From positions 1 through 20,179 of the forward strand of contig CAYNRB010000034.1 of the NCBI GenBank assembly GCA_964399475.1: a stretch of DNA of 20,179 bases. The letters run 5' to 3'. Every line of letters begins with the position of its first letter. Position 1 is the stretch's first letter. Positions 1 to 7,544 of this stretch are shown piece by piece. A model generated the notes under the pieces. It was not told where the DNA came from and made no database searches. It worked only from the letters and a program-made list of their open reading frames with translations. The stretch comes from QPIN01 sp964399475 (GTDB taxonomy: Bacteria; Pseudomonadota; Gammaproteobacteria; Methylococcales; Methylomonadaceae). The translations under genes were made by a program, and so were the position numbers.

Positions 1-719
1 TCCTGTCTTATGGCCAGTGCTTCATTATAACTTTCCAGTGCATTGTCAAGATTACCAATAGCTTCGTGTAGTCTGCCTAAGTCTACTAATAATTTAACAC
101 GAAATTTATTATTTTTACGGTTTTCAGTGAGCAAAACAGATAAGGTACGTAACCATTGTTGCTTATCTTGGCGACTCATGCGGTTTGCAGAATGTACATT
201 GGTTGTGTCAAATTCTGTGCGAAAATACGTTTCCAGTTTTTCTTTATCTTCCAGGGATGCGGAAAATTCATAGACATTGCTATACCAGTCATAAAAATCG
301 GGGGCATATTCAGCCAGTTGTTCTATTGCATAGAGCGGTAGCCAGATTAGCAGGGGGCGTTGTATGCCTGCCAGTGAAGAACGTCGCCAATTGAGTCGTT
401 GTAGATAGTGGCGCAGGGCTTTTTTTTCGGAGGGCAGTACGGTATTGAGATTGTATAAAAAAATGATGCTGTCTTGCGGTGCGGATTGTAATTGGGGGAG
501 TAACCAGGCATCCAGGGTTGTTCCTTCCAGTTCTGCGCTATTGACGGATATTTCAATCACCGGTCGTTTTAGTTGCTGAATCAGTCTGGCGGTTATTATC
601 TTTCTTTGTTCAGGCAAATTGACTAAGGCAAAAAACAGGTTAAAACCATGACTCGTCCGGGATAATGCTTGCCTGATTCGACTTATTATTTTTTCTTGAC
701 TTTCAGTTTTCTGGCTCAC
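1..719 (-). CDS. TPR protein with N-terminal ATPase-like domain, partial (3' end beyond window)
   Basis: An open frame with no stop runs from a GTG at 719-717 to the left edge (about 239 codons). It has an AAAGAGG ribosome binding site 6 bases before the GTG, and an in-frame TAA directly before the GTG fixes the start. The first 160 or so residues (for example GFNLFFALVNLPEQR, IIFLYNLNTVLP, LLIWLPLYAIEQLAEYAPDF) look like a P-loop-fold domain without a visible Walker A. From about residue 204 a tetratricopeptide repeat begins (LLVDLGRLHEAIGNLDNALESY), and more repeats probably lie beyond the edge. It overlaps the preceding ATPase gene by 17 bases, so the two are almost certainly co-translated. 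TPR arrays usually bind proteins. I recall similar proteins annotated only as tetratricopeptide repeat proteins, often beside an ATPase; the function is unknown. A signalling or defence role is inference only. Confidence 0.82.
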   Translation of the reverse strand, partial: MSQKTESQEKIISRIRQALSRTSHGFNLFFALVNLPEQRKIITARLIQQLKRPVIEISVNSAELEGTTLDAWLLPQLQSAPQDSIIFLYNLNTVLPSEKKALRHYLQRLNWRRSSLAGIQRPLLIWLPLYAIEQLAEYAPDFYDWYSNVYEFSASLEDKEKLETYFRTEFDTTNVHSANRMSRQDKQQWLRTLSVLLTENRKNNKFRVKLLVDLGRLHEAIGNLDNALESYNEALAIRQ

Positions 720-1994
720 TTAATGCCTCTTTAACCCAGTCGATCTGATCAATCACGGGGTGTAAATCCGCCCAGCGATTACCATTTTCATATTCAAGTA
801 TCAATCGCAAATTGAGTAGCCGGGCAAATGATTCATCGGACTGAACACGTTTTGTTTTCTTGATTTGTTTGAAGATTTTAATATCTTCATTACGGATTAA
901 GCGATCATATTGTTTTTTTAAGGTGTTGATTGCGTAAGTGACATCATTTAAGCTGATTTTTTCAGCATCGGTTTCAGTTGACATGCGAATTAAACGCATC
1001 AGATCACGAACCACGCCACCACTGGTTTTTGCTAGGGCTTCAAGTAATTCAATCGTGTCGAATACTAACCTCACCTCGACACGCTGTTCAATAATTTCAA
1101 CTAGTTTCTGAATGCCATCTTTATTGATATTGACCATGGGTAATACCTTGATTCCATCAAAATCAGCACCCAGATTTTGGTTGTATGCCAGTGAAACAGG
1201 TACCGTGTAGATAATATGGCACTCAGGAGAGCGGAGTTGTTCGGCATGGCGTACAAATAATTCGTGATGAGATGATTGATGGTTTTCATTGCGTTCGTAA
1301 TGCATTTTTTCAAGACCATCTACAATGATAACCAGGTCTTTGTACTGATTGTTTTGTACCGTCTGACGCGCTGCTCCAATCAGGGTATTTAACTGGTAAA
1401 TAAAAACGCTGATTTCACGTTTTAAATTGTGTCGAATAGTTTCACGACGGCTACTGGCCGCTTTGAAATTGGCGGTTATTTTTGCAAAGAGTTCAAAAAA
1501 AGGAGTTTTTACAGCCAATTTCCCTCCCGTCTCAACACCCACTTCATCGCTGGTTTCCATCTTATCTTCAATAATATGTTCTGCAAACCATTCTGCAATA
1601 TTGTTCAACAGCTCTTCAGATAGTGGCATTTTCTGTTCATGCAAAGCAATCTGGACGTGTTTGGCAATGGCGACAAGCACATCCAGATAACTCAGTGAAC
1701 CCAGGTCTAATATTTCCTCAATATCCAGATAGATGGTAAAAAATCCCTGGGATTCCAGTTTTTGTTTTAAACGGAGTAATTCGGTGGTTTTACCCGAACC
1801 GCGATGTCCTGTAAATAATAATTGCAAGAACTTGTCTTCATCGGTACGACTAATATTCCGGGTAATACTCTCCGCTATTTGCGGGGTACCTCGGCAAACA
1901 GATAAGTCAACATAACGGGAATCATCTGCATCCAGGGGTTGTTCTGGATCACAAAACCGGTAGTGTCGTCAATATTAGTGGCTTTAGTTGTCAT
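703..1994 (-). CDS. AAA/STAND-like P-loop ATPase, frameshifted near the N-terminus
   Basis: The frame is open from 1968 to the TGA at 703. It encodes a Walker A GHRGSGKTT, a Walker B LVIIVDGLEK and a sensor-2-like SGGVVRDLMRLI, about 7, 165 and 269 residues after the TTG at 1827. A C-terminal segment (LLNLRLILEYENGNRWADLHP) looks like a small helical domain. The TTG at 1827 is only 6 residues before Walker A, too close to be the true start. Upstream in the same frame the sequence still looks coding (YRFCDPEQPLDADDSRYVDL), but a TGA at 1971-1969 blocks it and no good start codon follows. An ATG at 1994 opens MTTKATNIDD in the other frame. One added base between about 1953 and 1970 would join the two parts into a 430-residue protein. 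Without it the product is probably inactive. The family looks like ORC/STAND-type ATPases; function unknown. The TPR gene follows directly. Confidence 0.75.
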
Positions 1995-2061
1995 TGTGTT
2001 TGTCTGTTGCAAAGCGATTGAATTTTTTCTCTTCTCAAGCTTTAATTGATAGCTTTAAGGA

Positions 2062-2091
2062 ATTATACCTAAACATGACGAATATTTTCAG
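2062..2091 (-). promoter_or_regulatory. Predicted sigma-70 promoter of the ATPase-TPR genes
   Basis: On the minus strand a perfect TATAAT (2067-2062) follows a CTGAAA (2091-2086) with an 18-base spacer. Transcription would begin near 2055, about 60 bases before the ATG at 1994. The spacer contains TCGTCATGTT, which recurs exactly at 2138-2129 and might be an operator half. The -35 matches only 4 of 6 consensus bases, so the call rests mainly on the -10 and on position. Confidence 0.5.
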
Positions 2092-2307
2092 TTGCTTGTA
2101 AAAATTCGCCAAGTATATGGCATTAATTAACATGACGAGTGGGATATCCTGTTGCATGCCGAGGGGTGGGGTAATATCCAATCTAGATAAAGACCCTCCC
2201 TTTTACCTTAAACTCTCGCTCCTAAGCAACAAATAATATGGCATCAGAAAGTTGAGGGTATTGCAATTCAGTCAAGGCTCTATCCTTTAAACATTATCAA
2301 TACACAG

Positions 2308-2329
2308 ATCAGCATTCTGCAATGCTGAT
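2308..2329. repeat. Perfect 9-bp inverted repeat with 4-base loop
   Basis: ATCAGCATT is followed by the loop CTGC and then AATGCTGAT, a perfect hairpin. The stem has only three G-C pairs and is not followed by a clean T run on either strand, so a rho-independent terminator is doubtful. It could be a protein binding site or the remnant of a small mobile repeat. Confidence 0.6.
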
Positions 2330-2577
2330 TTATCTAGGATTATAAGAACGTTTCAATTTATCAGGTAAATACTGCCGATAAAAAATCATATTTATCAATT
2401 AAATTAATAAGATCAAGATTCGACAATATTTTATGTATTTAATGAATTACTTGTGAATAAAACAATAAGCTAATGATTAACAGGGTATTTTTTGTATAAA
2501 TTAATATTTGTCAAGAAAAATATTTTAAAAAAATATAAGTCATTGTAGAAAAAGAAAGAATTTAATAAGAAACAGTC

Positions 2578-2606
2578 TTGACGAAAAATAAATAGAAAAC
2601 TATAGT
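2578..2606 (+). promoter_or_regulatory. Predicted sigma-70 promoter of the dcw cluster (Pmra)
   Basis: TTGACG at 2578-2583 and TATAGT at 2601-2606 are separated by exactly 17 bases, each one mismatch from consensus. The region upstream is A-rich, as in an UP element. Transcription should start near 2612-2614, about 55 bases before the mraZ start. In E. coli the equivalent promoter Pmra drives most of the cluster. No other promoter of this quality was seen up to ftsZ. Confidence 0.8.
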
Positions 2607-2614
2607 AGTTATCA

Positions 2615-2640
2615 AGTGGTAAAAAGTGGTGAAAAAGGGT
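2615..2640 (+). promoter_or_regulatory. MraZ operator: three GTGGT-like boxes at 10-bp period
   Basis: AGTGGT occurs at 2615-2620 and again at 2625-2630, and AAGGGT follows at 2635-2640, so each copy is one helical turn after the last. MraZ is known to bind tandem short G-rich boxes with about 10-bp spacing (TGGG-type in E. coli, AAAGTG-type in mollicutes) upstream of its own gene. Here the boxes begin just after the predicted start of transcription, a position suited to repression. The link to MraZ is inferred from position and pattern. Confidence 0.75.
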
Positions 2641-2667
2641 TTTTTTGGTTTTTTGTTGAGGTCGGTT

Positions 2668-3135
2668 TTGTTTCGTGGTGTCAGTTCAATCAATTTAGAT
2701 GCTAAAGGGCGTCTTGCAGTACCTACACGGTATCGTGCCGAAATACAGGAAAATTGCGACTGCCAGATGGTTGTGACTGTTGCGGTTGATGATAAATGTG
2801 TGGGTGAGAATGGCTGCCTTTGGCTATATCCCGTGCCTGAATGGGAAAAACTGGAATTAACTATTAGTAAGTTACCGACTCTTAATAAAATGGCGGGAAG
2901 ACTGAAACGTTTTCTCATTGGTAACGCAACCGAATGTGAAATGGATGGACAAGGTCGCTTGTTGTTGCCTGAGAAATTAAGAAAATTTGCAAACATGGAA
3001 AAACGCATTGTTTTAATTGGGCAGTTGAATAAGTTTGAAATATGGAATGAACCGGCCTGGACTAATAAAGAAAGCGAATGGATGAGCGGTGATGATACTG
3101 AAGGGCTTGAAGAGCTGGGTTCTATATCATTTTAA
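2668..3135 (+). CDS. mraZ: Transcriptional regulator MraZ
   Basis: MraZ is a DNA-binding protein of the AbrB-like (SpoVT/MraZ) fold that represses its own dcw promoter. The 155-residue product contains both hallmark D-x-x-x-R motifs, DAKGRLAVPTRYR (residue 11 on) and DGQGRLLLP in the second half, and aligns with E. coli MraZ throughout. The start is TTG at 2668: MFRG matches the E. coli N-terminus, and GAGG lies 6 bases upstream. The in-frame GTG at 2626 would add 14 residues not found in E. coli MraZ and lies inside the operator. Compared with E. coli there are about six extra residues near DDKCVGENG (41-49). Its stop overlaps the rsmH start by one base (TAATG), so the two genes are coupled. 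Confidence 0.93.
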   Translation: MFRGVSSINLDAKGRLAVPTRYRAEIQENCDCQMVVTVAVDDKCVGENGCLWLYPVPEWEKLELTISKLPTLNKMAGRLKRFLIGNATECEMDGQGRLLLPEKLRKFANMEKRIVLIGQLNKFEIWNEPAWTNKESEWMSGDDTEGLEELGSISF

Positions 3136-4061
3136 TGGAACATACCACTGTTTTATTAGATGAAGCTATAACGGGTTTATCTCTACATTGTGACGGAAAT
3201 TATGTTGATTGTACATTCGGTCGTGGTGGGCATAGTCAAGCTGTTCTGAATCAGCTGGGAGAAAAGGGACAGTTATTGGCATTAGATAGGGATTTAGCGG
3301 CTATTAATTGTGAGGTTTCTAGCGGATTAAAAAAAGATCAACGGTTTGGGATTCATCATGGCTGTTTTTCTCAGTTGGAATCTTTAGTCAGTGATTATGG
3401 TTGGCATGGAAAAACTGATGGTGTGCTGATGGATTTAGGGGTTTCTTCTCCACAATTGGATGAGAGTGAAAGAGGCTTTAGTTTTTTAAGGGATGGCAAG
3501 TTGGATATGCGTATGGATGCGAGCACTGGAATGTCTGCATCTGAGTGGTTGGCGTCGGTTGATGAGCAAGATTTGATTAAAGTGTTGTTTGAATATGGTG
3601 AAGAACGCTTTGCAAAACGGATTGCCAGAGCCATTGTAGAAAGGCGGCAGGTATCGCCTTTGCAAACAACACATGAGTTGGCGAAATTAATTGAAAATGC
3701 CATGCCGTTTAGGGAAAAACATAAACACCCGGCAACACGTAGTTTTCAAGCCATAAGAATTGAAATAAATAATGAATTAGAAGAAATAAAAACGGGACTG
3801 CAACAGGCCATTAATGTTTTGAGGCCGGGTGGTCGATTAGTGGTAATTTCTTTTCATTCATTAGAAGACAGAATCGTAAAGCGTTTTATAAAAAAAGAAT
3901 CCGGTCGAAAATTTGACCCTGGAAGATTGCCGATAAAAGAAACTGATATTGAGTTAGGTGTTTTAAAAAAAGTGGGCAAAGTGGTTAAAGCAGGGAAACT
4001 TGAATTGCAAAACAACCCAAGGGCACGCAGTGCCATAATGCGAGTAGCAGAAAGAGTGTAG
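3135..4061 (+). CDS. rsmH: 16S rRNA (cytosine(1402)-N4)-methyltransferase RsmH
   Basis: RsmH (MraW) methylates N4 of C1402 in 16S rRNA using S-adenosylmethionine, tuning the ribosomal P site. The 308-residue protein starts HTTVLLDEAI, as in the family. It has the SAM-binding segment VDCTFGRGGHS (about residues 24-34) with the acidic ALDRD strand end near 49-53. The conserved VLMDLGVSSPQLD and the C-terminal SFHSLEDR (239-246) are also present. The length fits E. coli (313). It is the usual second gene of the cluster, and its ATG overlaps the mraZ stop. The gene is intact and nothing in it is unusual. Confidence 0.96.
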   Translation: MEHTTVLLDEAITGLSLHCDGNYVDCTFGRGGHSQAVLNQLGEKGQLLALDRDLAAINCEVSSGLKKDQRFGIHHGCFSQLESLVSDYGWHGKTDGVLMDLGVSSPQLDESERGFSFLRDGKLDMRMDASTGMSASEWLASVDEQDLIKVLFEYGEERFAKRIARAIVERRQVSPLQTTHELAKLIENAMPFREKHKHPATRSFQAIRIEINNELEEIKTGLQQAINVLRPGGRLVVISFHSLEDRIVKRFIKKESGRKFDPGRLPIKETDIELGVLKKVGKVVKAGKLELQNNPRARSAIMRVAERV

Positions 4062-4065
4062 TGTT

Positions 4066-4338
4066 TTGTTTCAGATTAAATCCGGAATATTGTTTGTGTT
4101 ATTTGGCCTACTGGTTTTTTCGGCATTGGCAGTAATTGATAGTAAATATCAGACGCGTTCATTATTTATCGAGATTCGAAAACAGGAAAATAGGCTTGAT
4201 AAATATGAAGTGGAATGGGGGCGGTTACAACTTGAGTTAACTACTTTAACTGAAGAAAATCGAGTAGAAAGTACGGCTAAAAAAAAATTAAAGTTAGTCA
4301 TACCAAAACGTGAAAATATTATTTATTTGAAGCCTTAA
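4066..4338 (+). CDS. ftsL: Cell division protein FtsL
   Basis: FtsL is a small bitopic inner-membrane protein that, with FtsB and FtsQ, activates FtsW-FtsI at the septum. The 90-residue product has a short cytoplasmic stretch and one membrane helix (about residues 8-24, GILFVLFGLLVFSALAV). A periplasmic coiled coil rich in charged residues and leucines follows (about 30-70). The end, KLKLVIPKRENIIYL, matches the FtsL C-terminal pattern. FtsL diverges strongly in sequence, so the call rests on size, topology and position between rsmH and ftsI. The only possible start is TTG at 4066: the next in-frame codon of note upstream is a stop (TAG at 4045), and AAAGAG lies 9 bases before the TTG. Confidence 0.9.
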   Translation: MFQIKSGILFVLFGLLVFSALAVIDSKYQTRSLFIEIRKQENRLDKYEVEWGRLQLELTTLTEENRVESTAKKKLKLVIPKRENIIYLKP

Positions 4339-4340
4339 AC

Positions 4341-6071
4341 ATGCAGATTTTTCAGACCCTACAAAACCAGAGCAATGAGCCAACTGATTTTGTAATAAGA
4401 AGAAAATTATTGTTGGGGATAATGTTGTTTGGAATGGCAACATTAATTGTCAGGGCTGTATATTTACAAATTTTTGATACGCAGTTTTTACAGCATAAAG
4501 CGAATAATCAACATGTTGGAGCGGTTAAAGTACCGGCATACCGTGGCAAAATTTTAGATAGAAATAACGTGCCATTAGCGATTAGTACACCAGTTGAATC
4601 GGTATGGGTGAATCCCAAAAACTTTGACCGGAAACAGGTTAAACAGTTAAACAAGATATTTAAACTTTTGAAAGTGTCTACAAAAAAAAGTAGAAGCTTG
4701 CTAGCAATAGATACAAAGAGAAGGTTTGCCTATTTAAAACGACGGATCAATCCGAAATTAGCCAAAAAAATAAAAGATTTAAAAGTAAGTGGTGTGTATT
4801 TTCAAAGGGAATTCAAGCGCTATTATCCTACCGGAGCTGTCTCTGCACATGTTGTGGGGTTTACGGATATTGATGATGTTGGTCAAGAAGGTATGGAGCG
4901 AGGCTACGAGCACTATTTAAAAGGTGTTGCCGGTGAAAAAAGGGTGATAAGAGATGGTCGTCGCCAAGCAATTAATGATACCGATATTGAAAATATTAGA
5001 GATGCAGTATCAGGTCAGGATCTGGTTTTAAGCATAGATCAGCGTTTGCAATATCTGGCATTTAAAGAGTTGCAATTGGCAGTGACTAAGCATAAGGCAA
5101 TTTCTGCTTCATTAGTTGTGCTGGATGCAAAAAATGGGGAAGTATTAGCCGCTGTTAATCAGCCTGCTTTTAATCCTAATACCCGAAAAGGTTTAAGAAG
5201 TAGTTTATATAGAAATCGGGTGGTTCTAGATGTATTTGAACCCGGTTCTACGCTTAAACCTTTTGTGGTTGCCGCTGCCTTAGATGGCGGTTATGTGAAT
5301 GATGCGACTCAAATTGAAACGCACGGATTTTATAGAGTGGGACGAAATTTAGTCCGCGATGTACATGATTACGGAACATTAGATTTAACGCATGTGTTGA
5401 AGAAATCCAGCAATGTAGCCATCAGTAAAATTGCTTTAAAGTTGCCGGTAGAATATTTTTGGGGGATTTACAACGATTTGGGTTTTGGAACTTCTGCAAA
5501 TGTAGGTTTTCCGGGAGAGGCCAGTGGTCGCTTGCTGGATTATGATCGATGGAATAACTTTGCACAAGCCACTTTATCTTATGGCTATGGCGTTTCGACA
5601 TCAGTATTGCAATTAGCAAGAGCTTATACCGCATTAGCTGATGATGGGATATTACATTCAGTCAGTTTGCTAAAAAGAGAAACAGATTTTGATAGCAAAC
5701 GTGTATTTAGTGCAAAAACGGCAAGAAAAGTCAGGGCAATGTTGGAGCATGTGATTAAAAAAGATGGAACTGCTTATCAGGCAAGAGTGGATGGTTATCG
5801 GGTTGCCGGAAAAACGGGGACTGTAAAAAAAGCAACAGTGGGGGGCTATACAGAAAAAAGTTATCTGGCTGTCTTTGTCGGGCTGGCACCGGCAAGCAAT
5901 CCCCGGTTTATTATTGCCGTGATGGTGGATGAACCTAGTGCTGGGGAATATTATGGTGGTCTGGTTGCAGCCCCAGTTTTTTCAAAAGTGATGGCAGGTG
6001 CTTTAAGAGTCTATGGAGTTGCACCGGATAGAGAAGATACGATGCCCGTATTATTGACACAAGTAGAATGA
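4341..6071 (+). CDS. ftsI: Septal peptidoglycan transpeptidase FtsI (PBP3)
   Basis: FtsI is the class B penicillin-binding protein that crosslinks septal peptidoglycan made by FtsW; beta-lactams acylate its serine. The 576-residue protein has a cytoplasmic N-terminus and a membrane anchor (about 22-43). A pedestal domain carries YRGKILDRNNVPLA. The transpeptidase domain has all three motifs: SxxK as GSTLKP (S303, K306), SxN as SSN (356-358) and KTGT (491-494). No PASTA domain is present, as usual for this group. The length is close to E. coli PBP3 (588). The gene begins 2 bases after ftsL, and its stop overlaps the murE start (ATGA). Confidence 0.96.
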   Translation: MQIFQTLQNQSNEPTDFVIRRKLLLGIMLFGMATLIVRAVYLQIFDTQFLQHKANNQHVGAVKVPAYRGKILDRNNVPLAISTPVESVWVNPKNFDRKQVKQLNKIFKLLKVSTKKSRSLLAIDTKRRFAYLKRRINPKLAKKIKDLKVSGVYFQREFKRYYPTGAVSAHVVGFTDIDDVGQEGMERGYEHYLKGVAGEKRVIRDGRRQAINDTDIENIRDAVSGQDLVLSIDQRLQYLAFKELQLAVTKHKAISASLVVLDAKNGEVLAAVNQPAFNPNTRKGLRSSLYRNRVVLDVFEPGSTLKPFVVAAALDGGYVNDATQIETHGFYRVGRNLVRDVHDYGTLDLTHVLKKSSNVAISKIALKLPVEYFWGIYNDLGFGTSANVGFPGEASGRLLDYDRWNNFAQATLSYGYGVSTSVLQLARAYTALADDGILHSVSLLKRETDFDSKRVFSAKTARKVRAMLEHVIKKDGTAYQARVDGYRVAGKTGTVKKATVGGYTEKSYLAVFVGLAPASNPRFIIAVMVDEPSAGEYYGGLVAAPVFSKVMAGALRVYGVAPDREDTMPVLLTQVE

Positions 6072-7543
6072 ATCTTGCTGAATTACTGAATGGACTGGTC
6101 AATCATTTAGAAAAACTTGATCTCGACAAAGATATAAAAGGTCTGGCTTTAGATAGTAGAAAAGTAAAAAGTGGATATTTATTTATTGCATTAGATGGCG
6201 CAAAGGAACATGGCCTGAATTATCTGAAACAGGCCTTTGATAATGGGGCCTTTGCAGTGATTTATGATCCTTCAGGCAGTGAGATGTTTGAAATTGGTTT
6301 GGATCAGAGGTATTTGCTGGCAGTTCAGAATTTAGGCATAAAATTGGGAAGTATTGCGGCACGATTTTTTTCAGAACCGTCAAAAAAACTGGATGTAATT
6401 GGGATTACAGGGACCAACGGAAAAACTACCTGTACTCAGTTTTTATTACAGTTATTGCCCGAATCAGCAGTGATAGGAACATTGGGCTGGGGTGATAAAG
6501 TATTGATGCGTAAAACACTCAATACCACACCAGATGCGTTGGCAATTCAAGAAATGCTGGCAAGTTTTGTTAAATTAAAAAAGCAGACCTTGATAATGGA
6601 AGTTTCATCCCATGGTTTACAACAGGGACGAGTGAATGGTGTAGATTTTAAAGGTGCTGTATTTTTAAACTTAAGCAGGGATCATTTAGATTATCACGGT
6701 TCCATGGAAGCCTATTTAAAGGCTAAACTGGCTTTATTTGAAAAGCCGGAATTGCAGTTTGTGATTGTAAATAGTGACGATTGTCAGAGTAAAGTTTTTT
6801 TATCTGTTGCTAATGAGAAAGCTAAAGCCTGGGCTTTTAGTCTTTCAGGAAAAAAAACAGATTCAGCGGAAAATGTGAATGCAACTGAAATTAAGGCTGA
6901 TTTAACAGGTTGCAGTTTTATTCTTGTCTGGAATGAAGAGCAGGCCAGAGTAGAGACGAATATAGTTGGTGAATATAATTTAGAAAATATTCTGGCTGTG
7001 ATGACGGTTTTATTGGCAATGGGCTGTCCCATTGATGTTGTTGCACAGAAAGTAAATGGATTAGTTCCCGTATGCGGAAGAATGCAAGGTTTGGGTGAGG
7101 AAACAAGCCCTTATATATTTGTAGATTATGCGCACACACCCGATGCATTAGAAAAAGTTTTGCAGGGATTAAGCAAACAGTGTGAAGAAAAACTTCGTTT
7201 GGTTTTTGGTTGTGGCGGAGACAGAGATAAAGGTAAACGAGCACAAATGGGGGCAATTGCAGAGCAATATGCTGATCAAGTAATTATTACCGATGATAAT
7301 CCGCGATTTGAAAATCCGGAACAGATTATTGAAGATATAAAAATGGGTTTCAAAGGGAAAAACTTTGAGGTGATTCAAAATAGAGAGTGTGCAATTCAAA
7401 CGGTGATAAAAAATGCCACCATAAACGATTGTATCGTTATTACCGGTAAAGGACATGAAAATTATCAGGATGTAAAAGGCATCAAGCATGACTTTAGTGA
7501 TCAGGAAATTGTTAAAAGAACTTTAAGGGAATTTGAGATTTGA
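6068..7543 (+). CDS. murE: UDP-MurNAc-L-Ala-D-Glu:meso-diaminopimelate ligase MurE
   Basis: MurE adds the third amino acid of the peptidoglycan stem peptide in the cytoplasm, using ATP. The 491-residue protein has the UDP-substrate N-domain and the P-loop ITGTNGKTT (113-121). A middle segment HGLQQGRVNGVDF is followed by the C-terminal domain with DNPR (410-413). DNPR binds meso-diaminopimelate and marks the Gram-negative type; lysine-adding enzymes differ there. The organism therefore should make direct DAP-type peptidoglycan. The ATG lies in an ATGA overlap with the ftsI stop, and murF follows after one base. Confidence 0.96.
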   Translation: MNLAELLNGLVNHLEKLDLDKDIKGLALDSRKVKSGYLFIALDGAKEHGLNYLKQAFDNGAFAVIYDPSGSEMFEIGLDQRYLLAVQNLGIKLGSIAARFFSEPSKKLDVIGITGTNGKTTCTQFLLQLLPESAVIGTLGWGDKVLMRKTLNTTPDALAIQEMLASFVKLKKQTLIMEVSSHGLQQGRVNGVDFKGAVFLNLSRDHLDYHGSMEAYLKAKLALFEKPELQFVIVNSDDCQSKVFLSVANEKAKAWAFSLSGKKTDSAENVNATEIKADLTGCSFILVWNEEQARVETNIVGEYNLENILAVMTVLLAMGCPIDVVAQKVNGLVPVCGRMQGLGEETSPYIFVDYAHTPDALEKVLQGLSKQCEEKLRLVFGCGGDRDKGKRAQMGAIAEQYADQVIITDDNPRFENPEQIIEDIKMGFKGKNFEVIQNRECAIQTVIKNATINDCIVITGKGHENYQDVKGIKHDFSDQEIVKRTLREFEI

Positions 7544-7544
7544 C

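Larger units (their letters stand above)
1995..2577. other. AT-rich divergent intergenic region without a recognisable gene
   Basis: This stretch separates the minus-strand ATPase gene from the + strand dcw cluster. I find no open frame with protein-like composition in it. It holds the ATPase promoter, a 10-bp direct repeat (AACATGACGA at 2072-2081 and 2129-2138), a palindrome GGATATCC at 2142-2149 and a hairpin at 2308-2329. The part after about 2340 is extremely AT-rich, with many A and T tracts. Such DNA is typical of bent upstream promoter regions or of sites bound by nucleoid proteins; that reading is inference. No tRNA, riboswitch or insertion sequence end was recognised. Confidence 0.6.

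Noticed and set aside
43..394. Three overlapping + strand open frames at the left end
   Set aside because: They lie opposite the continuous minus-strand TPR gene, which has protein-like composition and a good start site; the + frames look random.
2308..2329. Hairpin as a rho-independent terminator
   Set aside because: The stem is AT-rich and no run of T follows on either strand; no gene ends nearby.
2562..3008. Minus-strand open frame of 148 codons over mraZ
   Set aside because: It is the reverse of the well-supported mraZ gene plus its promoter and resembles no known protein.
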